Assembly (NCBI GenBank): GCA_964035575.1
Contig: OZ037887.1
Coordinates: 1,302,001 to 1,366,000 of the forward strand
Direction of reading: 5' to 3'
From: Rhynchopus sp. YZ270_cl-10
Lineage: Eukaryota; Euglenozoa; Diplonemea; Diplonemida; Diplonemidae
Length of the DNA stretch: 64,000 bases
The notes below the pieces were generated by a model. That model had not been told where the DNA came from and did no database searches. It was given only the letters and a program-made list of their open reading frames with translations. A program made the translations under genes and the position numbers. Shown here piece by piece: positions 20,638-30,500 of this stretch. Within the stretch, counting starts at the first letter, position 1, and every line of letters begins with the position of its first letter.

Positions 20638-21035
20638 TACCGTAATCGTAAGAATTCTGGGACGTAAAATTTTTGGGACGTAAATATTCTGGGACGTAAC
20701 AAAACTGGGACATTTTGGACTTTTTTTAAACTTGGGACATTTTTACGTCCCAGAATATTTACGTACCAGAATTGTCTGTGTGACCTTCCCCCCTCCCTCA
20801 CCCATGCACTTCGGTGCAAACCCAAACATGTCCAACAAACAAGAATAATATACATACTTGGGCCGGTTATGACCCTCCGCCAACCAGCCGCACCCCACCA
20901 CCCACACCCCCAAAAAATTGACAAGTACCCGGAAAACCGCCCGAACAATTCTGGGACGTAACAAAACTGGGACAATTGGGGGAAAATCTGAAACTTGGGA
21001 CATTTTTACGCCCCAGAATTCTTACGATTACGGTA
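20638..21035. mobile_element. 398-bp inverted-repeat element with internal subrepeats
   Basis: It starts TACCGTAATCGTAAGAATTC and ends with the reverse complement of this, the match running about 30 bp with one mismatch. TA forms both extremes. Inside, the phrases CTGGGACGTAACAAAACTGG and AAACTTGGGACATTTTTACG each occur twice (near 20688 and 20948; near 20729 and 20991), so each half is itself repetitive. No protein is encoded. It is most like a non-autonomous TA-target DNA transposon. Confidence 0.7.
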
Positions 21036-21205
21036 TGTTTTTTGTACTGACAGTCCTGTGGTTATTGAAGAGTCCACCGGTCAACCTGATACAATGTACT
21101 GGTCGTTCAGTGAGTACTAATGTTCTGCGTGCTGGACTATTAATTATGAAATGAAATAGTCATGAACATGCAGCCGTATTGAACATTGCAACCTTGTTTC
21201 TTTTT

Positions 21206-21515
21206 CATTGTTTTTTCCTTTTTTCCTTTTTTCCTTTTTTCCTTTTTTCCTTTTTTCCTTTTTTCCTTTTTTCCTTTTTTCCTTTTTTCCTTTTTTCCTT
21301 TTTTCCTTTTTTCCTTTTTTCCTTTTTTCCTTTTTTCCTTTTTTCCTTTTTTCCTTTTTTCCTTTTTTCCTTTTTTCCTTTTTTCCTTTTTTCCTTTTTT
21401 CCTTTTTTCCTTTTTTCCTTTTTTCCTTTTTTCCTTTTTTCCTTTTTTCCTTTTTTCCTTTTTTCCTTTTTTACTTTTTTCCTTTTTACCTTTTTACCTT
21501 TTTACCTCTTTACCT
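21206..21515. repeat. (TTTTTTCC)n satellite
   Basis: More than 30 tandem copies of an 8-bp pyrimidine unit, degenerating at the right end into TTTTTACC units. Because 8 is not a multiple of 3, all three plus-strand frames read the same Phe/Pro/Leu/Ser-rich repeat without stops. These frames are not genes. Confidence 0.95.
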
Positions 21516-21835
21516 CATGGTGTAAATCAGCAGCTGTAGAGCACACTCAGGGTGGCTACACTAATACAACCAAGTTTTCAAAGAACAAAAAATGATGCAC
21601 CACCATTTCAACAACAAATACAGAAAAACAAACGTTTCCGATTCTTGTTTTTACAATGCATGCAACGCAACCTCTCTCTCCTGACCACGTGTTCCGACAC
21701 ATAAAATGTCTCTTCGCCTTTTTATTACGGGACACACTATGCAGACACTTACCCAGGCTTTACATTCACCTGTATTTCTCACATTAGCCTCTGTCGACGC
21801 ATTGTCCTCCCCGCACACATGTCAGTGACAAGCAG

Positions 21836-23143
21836 GTGCGAAGGGGAGCTGACCGCGGGGGAGCAGCGGAGCTGATTGTGGAAGACTCGCAGGTGGGGCG
21901 GAGGGAGGTCTTTGCGTGCCAGATGTACACCGTTGTCGGCAGCGAAGCAGACGAGGAACGCCGCAACGCACTCTGGGACATCCTGAAGAAAGTCCTCCTC
22001 TTCAGCACAACGGCCTTGGGCTGCTCGCTGCTCCTCAGGGAAATAGGCACATCGAACCCGATGCAGACAGAACCTCTACACTGCAATGCGCGTTGTCTGC
22101 AGAAAGGGGCTCAGCTTCTTGGTCTCCACCGCGGGCCTGTCCTTCGCACTGAACAAAGTCTTCGACTGGCGCTGCTTTAGGAACTCTGTTTGCCAGAGGG
22201 ACACATCAATCTGACCATCAATCTGCGCAACTACCTCGACCGACGGGACGAGCTGTGTCGAGAACGCTGTCTCCGTCGTCATTATCAACGTGTACCTGCA
22301 TATGTCGAACGCATGTGCGACTGGGAAAACCACCGAACAAACGACGACCGCCAAGTGTCACTCACAATGAAGCCGTTTATTTTCCAGTTCGTCAACGGGT
22401 TCTCAGGGCTGATACTGACCACCATGACAGGTTTGTTTTTTCTTCACGTTTTTCCTTTTACGACCACTCACCAAACCCGAAACAGGCACACCCACTGAGC
22501 TCTTGACGCAACTCTCTGCGTTGATGTTCATCCAAAGCGCAAAGTCGCTTGCTCAGGAGAAGTTGATGATTCTGTTTCTTTAGTGGTTCGCTGCCCACAG
22601 ATCATCTTAAGGGTTCAGAAGTTGGTTGGGTGGGATCACCACGAAGAGCACAAGAAGCGTATGGGCGACCACGTGTTCGATGAAGGCAAGCGTGCGACGA
22701 TGTCCGACTCGCAGAAGCCAAACTTGGACAAGAAGTGGCTGTACGATGACCTCAGCACGGTCTCGCTGCAGTTCTCATACGTCATCTGCTTTGCCAGCAT
22801 CCTGCCCGTGGCACCGCTCTTTGCTCTTCTTGTCATCTCGTTAGAGCTCAAGAGCGATCTGTGCAAGTACCTCTTCCTTGGACAGCGACCCAGCCCCACC
22901 AGGGCTTCGGGTGTGGGCATCTGGCTGGGACATGGTGACTTTTGTCGCTGCACCCATCAATGTTCTTGTCGTTTTCCGTCAAGGATCTGCTTGGCAGCAC
23001 CATACTTACTTGGGCGAAAGGTTCACAAACGAATCTGACTGCCAGGCAATCGCAGGCGCGTTCTTGATGGCAGCATTAATGCTTGCAACAAAAGCATGTG
23101 TGAAGTTGTTGGTCGGGGACACAGCTCATTGGCAGAGCTTCTG
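21836..23143 (+). pseudogene. anoctamin (TMEM16)-like gene, disrupted
   Basis: Anoctamin C-terminal signatures appear in order: AVSVVIINVYLHM (about 22266), DWENHRTNDD and FIFQFVNGFSG (22320-22410), ELLTQLSALMF (22498), DDLSTVSLQFSYVICFAS with LPVAPLFALL (22745-22850), then GVGIWL and VTFVAAPINVLVVF (22912-22975), and a C-terminal part ending at 23143. Anoctamins are membrane scramblases or ion channels. Two short GT-AG introns fit the reading frame: 22431-22485 (55 bp) and 22562-22611 (50 bp). A one-base frame change near 22300-22312, another at a G run near 22926, and an in-frame TGA at 22212 (unless it lies in another intron) suggest a broken gene or sequencing indels. The part before about 22070 is not clearly anoctamin. 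Confidence 0.7.
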
Positions 23144-23689
23144 AGTGAGGGGGCAAAATTCATGAAAACAAGAAGGTCAAACAGGGCAGAGAGCCCAATG
23201 TCAGCGTCACCGAAGCGAGGTGTGAACAGTATTGTGATAGAGGTCAAGCCAAAAAAGCATTGAATGTTTGTGTTTGCTCCATTTGTGTTTATTTTTCTCA
23301 GCTTTTGTTTGCCTTCGTCATACTTGTTCCAAGGTAACTGTGTTACAATATTTTTCAGCAGTTCCGAGCTGCCAGGCGAAAAAAGCCACACCCGTATTTG
23401 ATTCGAACCACATGCGTTTCCCCAAAAACACCACTTTTCGGCCATTTTTGACCTGAAAAGCCAGTTCAGGCAGCCGCAAGTGACCTGGTACCAGGAATAT
23501 TCAGCAGGTCTGTGTTACTGTTGTTTTCAATTGGTGAGAAGGGCTGTTGTGCTCTGACATCGATCAGGACACCTTACCCAGCTCTGTGGAAAGTCTTCAC
23601 GCCTCTTCGCATCAAGAGCTTATCGCAGCCTGCTCGCACAATCAAAGACCACCACCTTTGCCTTTCACAACATCCCACACCTGTCACAG
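23144..23689. other. intergenic noncoding DNA
   Basis: Between the anoctamin-like gene and the ubiquitin-like/WD40 gene. The stretch AAAAACACCACTTTT with CCTGAAAAGCCAGTTCA (23424-23467) resembles 39703-39752 inside the nested insertion further on, so it may be a remnant of that family. Nothing else was recognised. Confidence 0.4.
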
Positions 23690-24813
23690 AACAGAGTTAC
23701 TCCCCTGAACCTGGACATCACAGGACACTTCGAGTCTGTAAGCTGTGTGCTAGAAGTGGACGGAAGCGACACCCTTGCACAGGTGAAGGGGAAGCTTCTT
23801 GCGGAGCTTGGCGTGCCACGTGCTCGGCATGTTCGTGTGCGGATGAGAGGCGGTGGTGACATCGGCGACGACTTGCGCATCTGCGATACGGAGATGGATG
23901 AGGGATGTGCCGTTGAGCTGTACTGCACTGGTGCCAACATCACTCCTGGGTTGCTGACGCGGTTGAGTGACACATACTCCCTCACACTCTCGCCGTGTGA
24001 TAGGTACCTTGCAGAGATGCGTGGCGCTAATAGAGTGGTTCTCTTTGACACACGGAAACACATGAATGTTTGTGTAGTTTCCCTGCCAAGGCGCGTTCTT
24101 CTCCAGCATTCTCACCGTGCAGTGAGTGGATCTCATCTGTCAACAAGGACAGTCAGTGTGCCGAAGTTCATCACGTGAAGACAGGTGCATTGGAGCACTC
24201 CTTTGGAGGTGAAGGTGCTGCAAGAAAGACCACGGCATGGTCACCATGTGGAACAAAGCTGTTGTCGTGCTGCAGCAAGGGTTTGCAGGTGTGGGACATT
24301 GCAACAGGCGTTGTTGTGCATGAATGGGGCCACATTGTGCATTGTGGCAGCGTCATGGTTGTGGTAGGAGACAAGGTGGCGACGTTTGACGACATCCCCG
24401 ACATCACTGTATGGGACTACACAACAGGGGTGGAGGTGTTTGTTCGAACGTGCCCTTCTGCTCTCGAATATGTGGCTCTGTCACCGAACGAGCGTTTCGT
24501 TGCAGCGTGTTGCACCGACTCTGTGCATGTCTGGAACGTTGAAACAGGTGAAGGTGTATTCGAAGACCTCTCAGAAAACAAATGGACAGATGTTGCTGTG
24601 TCCAACGACATTGTTGCTGCTTGTTGCCGCTACACTTCAGATGTCTTGGTCTTGTGGTCCATCTCAACAGGGGAACAACTATTGAACCGTGAAATTGTTG
24701 AGTTCGACGATGGCGACAGTTCTTACGGTCTTGCGATCAGCCGCTGTGGTGGTGTGGTGATGTACGGAGGCGGTGAGGGTGTTGAGATTGTTGACATCTC
24801 ACACTTGTCTTGA
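23690..24813 (+). CDS. ubiquitin-like plus WD40-repeat protein
   Basis: The first part (about 23700-23925) reads as a ubiquitin-like fold: a beta strand, then a helix DTLAQVKGKLLAELGV and RMRGGGDIGDDLRICDTEM. A beta-propeller region follows, with repeats such as VALSPNERFVAACCTDSV, VHVWNVETGEGVF, LQVWDIATGVVVHEWG and ITVWDYTTG. The frame changes near 24072; a 35-bp GT-AG intron (24072-24106) would restore a typical WD phrase FSPCSEWISS, so this is more likely an intron than a break. The start codon is not clear. Function is unknown; WD40 propellers usually bind partner proteins. Confidence 0.65.
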
Positions 24814-24911
24814 ACGTATTTCTACAACGAAAAGGTGCCATGCTCATTTTTGCTTCCTGCACCTTGCCTGGGTAACTCCCATGCAAGAAGATACGTGAAG
24901 ATGGATGCACA

Positions 24912-25346
24912 GTGGGAGTGGGACCATTTTTTGGCAATATATTTCGTTTATTTCTAACCTGTGACAACTTCGACTTTTCAACATCGAAACGAATGTCGAG
25001 AGAAGCAAAAAGAAAGCAGCCCTCTTCCCTGTGTTGCCACCCATTATTTTTTACTCGAGTTAAAAACGTTCGCAACGGCAGACACCAGTACTACGCCCCT
25101 GTAGACGTCGAAGGCCGCTGGTGGAAGGCGCGGCCCAACCGTGGCTACTCCCTTGAAGGGCAGACAACACCGTTCCTTGAGTTATACTACCACGCCCTGA
25201 AGGCACGTATTGAGAAGGTGCATGCGCTGCTTGTTCTGTATGATTTGCATTGGATCTGGACGAAAAAAGATCCCGCCAAAAAAGGGGCAAAGGCAGTGGG
25301 GCTTTGTGTACAGGTATTCCGCAAACGTATGCATGCAGTTCAGTAA
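24912..25346 (+). pseudogene. unrecognised ORF, possible gene remnant
   Basis: A 144-codon frame whose second half looks protein-like (YYAPVDVEGRWWKARPNRGY, LELYYHALKARIEKVHALL), while the first third is low-quality sequence. I do not recognise the family. It lies between the WD40 gene and a decayed copy of that gene's ubiquitin-like part, so it may belong to a duplicated and degraded locus. Confidence 0.3.
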
Positions 25347-25404
25347 GGTCCACCCACTGCTGTGTGCATGGGAGGATGAGTACATGGAGTGGAATGGAGT
25401 GACA

Positions 25405-25560
25405 CCTGCCCCCACAGAACAGAGTTACCCCCAACAGAACATGACACCCTTGCACATGAAGGGAAGCTTGTTGCGGAACTTGGCGTGCCACGTGTCATGT
25501 TGGTGTGCGGATGAGAGGAGGTGGTGACGACTTGCGACACGGCGATGGATGAGGGACTGC
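25405..25560 (+). pseudogene. decayed copy of the ubiquitin-like exon
   Basis: This DNA aligns with 23685-23905 with deletions: CAGAACAGAGTTAC, then ACCCTTGCACA, GGGAAGCTT, CTTGGCGTGCCACGTG, GTGTGCGGATGAGAGG, GGTGGTGAC and GATGGATGAGGGA. Several internal blocks are missing and no frame survives. It is a partial, old duplication of the neighbouring gene. Confidence 0.7.
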
Positions 25561-25637
25561 ACGAAACTCTCCCGAAACCCCCCGGAACTGGATTTTGAAA
25601 AGGTGCACAGGGTGCTTTTGGCCCCCGAGAAAGGGTG

Positions 25638-27293
25638 CACAGGGTGCCTTTTTGGGCATGGAAAAAGGGTGCACAGGGTGCCCTTGAGATTGGCACCCTA
25701 TGACTTTCACAGGCAAAACTTTTTTTTTTGCTTACTTACTTTTCACCTTTCACCTGTATGGAGCCTCTGACCAAGGAAAACATATTCTGAGGGCAGTCCT
25801 ACACAGTACACAGTACACAGTACACAGTACACAGTACACAGTACACAGTACACAGTACACAGTACACAGTACACAGTACACAGTACACAGTACACAGTAC
25901 ACAGTACACAGTACACAGTACACAGTACACAGTACACAGTACACAGTACACAGTACACAGTACACAGTACACAGTACACAGTACACAGTACACAGTACAC
26001 AGTACACAGTACACAGTACACAGTACACAGTACACAGTACACAGTACACAGTACACAGTACACAGTACACAGTACACAGTACACCCTCCGTCAGCAGGGA
26101 AGCATAGTATTACAGTGAGGACTAGTACAACACAAACCACTTTAGTAGCCCAAGAACCTCACATAAAGCAGAAACTCACTAAAGCAATATACACAGTATA
26201 CACAAGAAAAAAGCCATCTCTCAGGGAAGCATGGTGGTGCAACAACACATGGCCACATATGTGCCCACCCACAAAGCACCAACCAGCAGGCGCAACAAAA
26301 AACCCGCACAACCACACCAACCAGATAACACAACCTGCAGATTCCCGCGGGTTTGCACACCTGCACCCACCCACCAGCTTATCGACCACACCAACCAGAT
26401 AAAGTGCCTGAACCTGGGGTTCATTTTTTTTTACTGGGGTTCATTTTTTTTTACAGGGGTTCATTTTTTTTTTACACAAAAAACTATGTTAAGACGAAAT
26501 CCTACCGATGTGCCTACATGGGGCGTCCCCCGTTAGTAGTGCGCCAGATGAGGGGCATGAAGCGAAAAGCGGCTAAAGGTGCAGGCCTGTGTTGCAGCAC
26601 AGGTCTGGAGAGTTGAGGCAACTCGCCTGCTGAGCGTGAGAGGAATCAAGGCAGAGGTTCGCTGTCCAAGTAAAACCTACCCTGGTCATCCTCTGCCTGT
26701 TTTGTTTTCTGTCGTGATTGTTTGTGTTTGTGGGCGGGATCAGATGGGTGGAGGGTGTTTGCTTTTTGTTTAGCTTGGAGAAGGGCCACTCTCGCACACT
26801 CCTTGTTATCTATCATCTAGTTTCATTTTTTCATGCATCCCCAAAGTATGTAGACAGAGAGTAAAGACCACCTTGGCCAAAAGGGTTTTTTCACCACACT
26901 TTTCTTTTGCTTCCATTCGTGGAAGCGTTTGCTTTTCTTCTGTTCCTGGCCTGACGTGTGTTCAACAGGTGTGCTATTTTTACTGAGTGGAATCCATTTT
27001 TCTTTTTCCAGGTGAGGCACTAAAACAAGACATCCTGCAGACAACGAAACAATGGGCACGTGTGTTTTTTATTCTCCCTTCCCTTCTTTTAAGTAAGGAG
27101 GATTAGGTCTTCTTTTACCGCCCACCTTTTATACTAAAACTTGAAACACCGACCTTTTTTGGTCATCATTTTTTCATTTCCTTTTTCCTTTTCCATTTTC
27201 CTGTTCATTTTATTGTCTTTATTGTTTACTCCATTCTTCCTTTTTCCTTTCTTCTATTCTCACATACAAAAAAAGACCAAGTACATAAAAGAG

Positions 27294-27330
<37 letters not shown>
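25638..27330 (+). repeat. repeat family R1, copy 1 (left arm of large inverted repeat), poly(A)-ended
   Basis: Bases 25638 to about 27296 are the reverse complement of 46543-48191 with almost no differences seen. It ends in a run of about 34 A (27297-27330). It contains a 7-bp satellite, three spaced TTCATTTTTTTTTA blocks (26420-26475) and the phrase ACCACACCAACCAGATAA twice. Small frames inside are identical between copies simply because the DNA is. No RT or other protein was recognised. The A tail suggests spread by retroposition. Confidence 0.8.
25799..26083. repeat. (TACACAG)n satellite
   Basis: About 40 tandem copies of a 7-bp unit with very little variation. It is read without stops in several frames as a seven-residue repeat, which is an artefact of the period. 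It sits inside R1 copy 1 and has a counterpart at 47754-48028 in the inverted copy. Confidence 0.95.
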
Positions 27331-27331
<1 letters not shown>

Positions 27332-27576
27332 CCACCTTATCGACCACACGAACCAGATAACGTTGCCCGAACCCCGCGCACCCGCACAACCACACCAGCC
27401 AGATAACGTTGCCCGAACCCCGCACACCCGCACAACCACACCAGCCGGATAACGCAACCTAGAACCAGCAGGTTCCCGCGCACCCGCACCCACCAGCCAG
27501 CTTATCGACCACACGAACCAGATAACGTTGCCCGAACCCCGCGCACCCGCACCACCACACCAGCCGGATAACGCAT
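27331..27576. repeat. complex minisatellite, about 50-bp units
   Basis: Repeated phrases GATAACGTTGCCCGAACCCC, GCGCACCCGCAC and ACCACACCAGCC recur about four times with variation. Related phrases occur once or twice inside R1 (26290-26402). It starts right after the R1 A tail. Confidence 0.8.
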
Positions 27577-30500
27577 ATGAGGCAGAGGCAGAGGCCTGGG
27601 GCAAGACCAGCGCGGTCATCGTCGTTCGGGAAGGCAGGGTCAGCTGGGGAACCCCTTCTCTGTTCCAGCAGCAGTTCCAACAGCAGGCACAACAGCAGTT
27701 TCAACTGCAGTTCCAAAGACTTCTGCAGCAGCAGCTCCAACAGCAGGTCCAACAGCAGGCACAACAGCAGTTTCAACAGCAGTTCCAATGGCTTCTGCGG
27801 CAGCAGCTCCAACGGCGGGTCCAGCAGCGTCTCCAACAGCAGTTCCAGCAGCAGTTCCAACAGCGTTTCCAAAAGCAGTTCCAGCAGCAGTTCCAACAGC
27901 AGGCACAACAGCAGTTTAAACAGCAGTTCCAATGGCTTCTGCAGCAGCAGTTCCAACAGCGTTTCCAAAAGCAGTTCCAGCAACAGGCACAACAGCAGTT
28001 TCATCAGCAGTTCCAAGGACTTCTGCGGCAGCAGCTCTAACGGCAGGTCCAACAGCAGTTCCAACAGCAGGCTTAACAGCAGTTTTAACAGCAGTTCCAA
28101 AGACTTCTGCAGCAGCGGTTCCAACAGCAGGTCCAACAGCGTCTCCAAAAGCAGTTCCAGCAGCAGTTCCAACAGCAGGCACAACAGCAGTTTCAACTGC
28201 AGTTCCAAAGACTTCGGCAGCAGCAGCTCCAACAGCAGGTCCAACAGCAGGCTTAGCAGCAGTTTCAACAGCAGTTCCAAAGACTTCTGCAGCAGCGTTT
28301 CCAACAGCCGTTCCAGCAGCAGTTCCAACAGCAGGCACAACAGCAGTTTAAACAGCAGTTCCAATGGCTTCTGCAGCAGCAGTTCCAACAGCGTTTCCAA
28401 AAGCAGTTCCAGCAACAGGCACAACAGCAGGCACAACAGCAGTTTCATCAGCAGTTCCAAGGACTTCTGCGGCAGCAGCTCTAACGGCAGGTCCAACAGC
28501 AGTTCCAACAGCAGGCTTAACAGCAGTTTTAACAGCAGTTCCAAAGACTTCTGCAGCAGCGGTTCCAACAGCAGGTCCAACAGCGTCTCCAAAAGCAGTT
28601 CCAGCAGCAGTTCCAACAGCAGGCACAACAGCAGTTTCAACTGCAGTTCCATAGACTTCTGCAGCAGCAGTTCCAACAGCAGGTCCAACAGCAGCACCAA
28701 CATCAACAGCAGACGCAGCAACAACAACTTAGGGGGTGGTGAGCGAGGTATGCTGGTGTTCGGGGTCAGCCTTGAGGGGCGAGAAGGACAGAGTGGCTGT
28801 GTGATGATGCGGGTGTGGCAAAAGGGGTGTGTACAGATAGAGTTTTGGTTCGACTGGTGGTGCAACCTCTGGGAGGTCTTCACCTCCTTGCGTCAACCTG
28901 ACCCCTGCTGGGTAGTCGAGGCACCTGAGTGGGGAGTGTTTGTGTCGTTCGCGGTCCTGGATCTGTGGAAGGACAGACGCGCCCCTACCCTCAGTCATCT
29001 CATTTTGTGGCTAGTGGGCAGGAGGACCAGGAGGACGCGACGAGGACACCGGTCCTTGAACTGGACCAAGTCACAGGCGGGCAGGCTCCGTCGGCGCAAG
29101 GCGCCCTGCAATCGTCCGCCCTCTCCGGCAGCGCACCCAGTTTTCCGCAGGATCAGGGTCGCCGATGCGTTGAGAGGTGCTTTGCAGTGTGTGGCCATCT
29201 GGGTTCTGGTTTTTGTGGGGTCTGAGCTTGGGAGGTCAGCGCCACATGTTTTGGGTTGCGCGCTTTTTCGGGACGCGGAGGTGCTGGGGGTGGGTGTGCT
29301 GCGGGGACTGTGCCGCGTTCGGAGAGGATGGCGGTGGCTGGAAGGGGCGAGCGAGCGAGTGCGCCGATGGACCGGAGGGATCCGAGTGGCTGCCAGCTTG
29401 GTGAGGGCCAGTGTGATGGGGGTGGGTCAGTTGTCGGTGTGTGCAGCCGAGTGGGTGTGGGTTGCATGGTCCGCAGGTGGTTGTTTGGCGGGTTTTGTGG
29501 CACTGGTCGGCGTCGCGCGCCCACTTGGCTGGGTTCTTCTCTTGGAGGTGCGCCGTGTGGCAGCACGCAGGTGGACTCGTAGGATCGGGATGGCATTTGG
29601 CATGCTGGTGGTGTCCCTACTGGTCTTGCTGTCGCTGTTGTGGCGAGCGGTGACGCCCTGGGACCTGCGCCCTGCCCCTGCGGATCCGGAGCACCCGATC
29701 AGCTTGTCCCCGTTTGCGTTGACCGGTGGGTGCGCAAACGTGAACGCTCCTGCGTATACAGAGCAAGCGGTGTCTGTGGACGCGACTCTGGCGAAGTTTG
29801 GAGCTAAACGCATCCCCAACGTGTCCACAAATGATTGTGGTTATGTGGCACTACACCTCTGGGACCACGACACGCAGCCGGACGTGAGGGCAATGCGCAA
29901 GCAGCTGTATGACACAGCAGTGGAGGTGTCGAACCGCCTGGTGCAGGTGCTGGGGTCGCAGGAGGCCATGACGGAGTTTGCCAATGGTGTGACCGGCGAG
30001 GCCCACCTCAACCACTTGGGGCTTCAGCTCACCGCGACAGCATCCCGCATCAACATCGTGGTGGTGCAGGCGTCGGAAGAGAACCCCCTCGTGCGCATCA
30101 CCCCTGGTAGCAAAAGAGTCGCCAAGTCGTACGCGGAGAGCTTCCAAGCGAAACTTCCCACGGTCGTCATCGCTCTCTGTGACTCTCACTTTGAGGCAGT
30201 GGAGCTTGTCCCGGAGGTGGGGAAGACCAAGGAGGGGATGGCAGAGAAGATGAGGAAGGAGGCTCGGCAGGCAGTGCTGGACACAGCGCATTTGGATGGC
30301 ATCATCCCCACCAACACCACCACCACCGCCCCCCTGGCTACCAAGCTGGGGCACATCAATGCGGATCGGGTGTTCTGCCCCTTTGATGGATGCAGAGCGG
30401 GAATTTTGTCTTCGAGTGATGCGGTCGGGGGCCTGTCTCGTAAGGGCTTGCTGCAGCATATGCGTCGCCACCAGGCGGATGGAGCGTACATCCCCGACGA

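Noticed and set aside
21179-21595. Phe-rich ORFs resembling membrane proteins
   Set aside because: Product of the (TTTTTTCC)n satellite in all three frames.
22212-22214. TGA reassigned as a sense codon
   Set aside because: TGA ends the long helicase frame at 14276 and other frames; the single in-frame TGA here lies in a damaged gene or a possible intron.
25743-26140. Overlapping ORFs of about 100 codons on both strands reading seven-residue repeats
   Set aside because: They come from the 7-bp satellite, which lacks stops in these frames; no gene is implied. The same holds for 47434-48129.
27459-28883. 474-codon Leu-rich minus-strand ORF
   Set aside because: Antisense reading of the CAG-type repeat; several other frames are equally open and no known domain appears.
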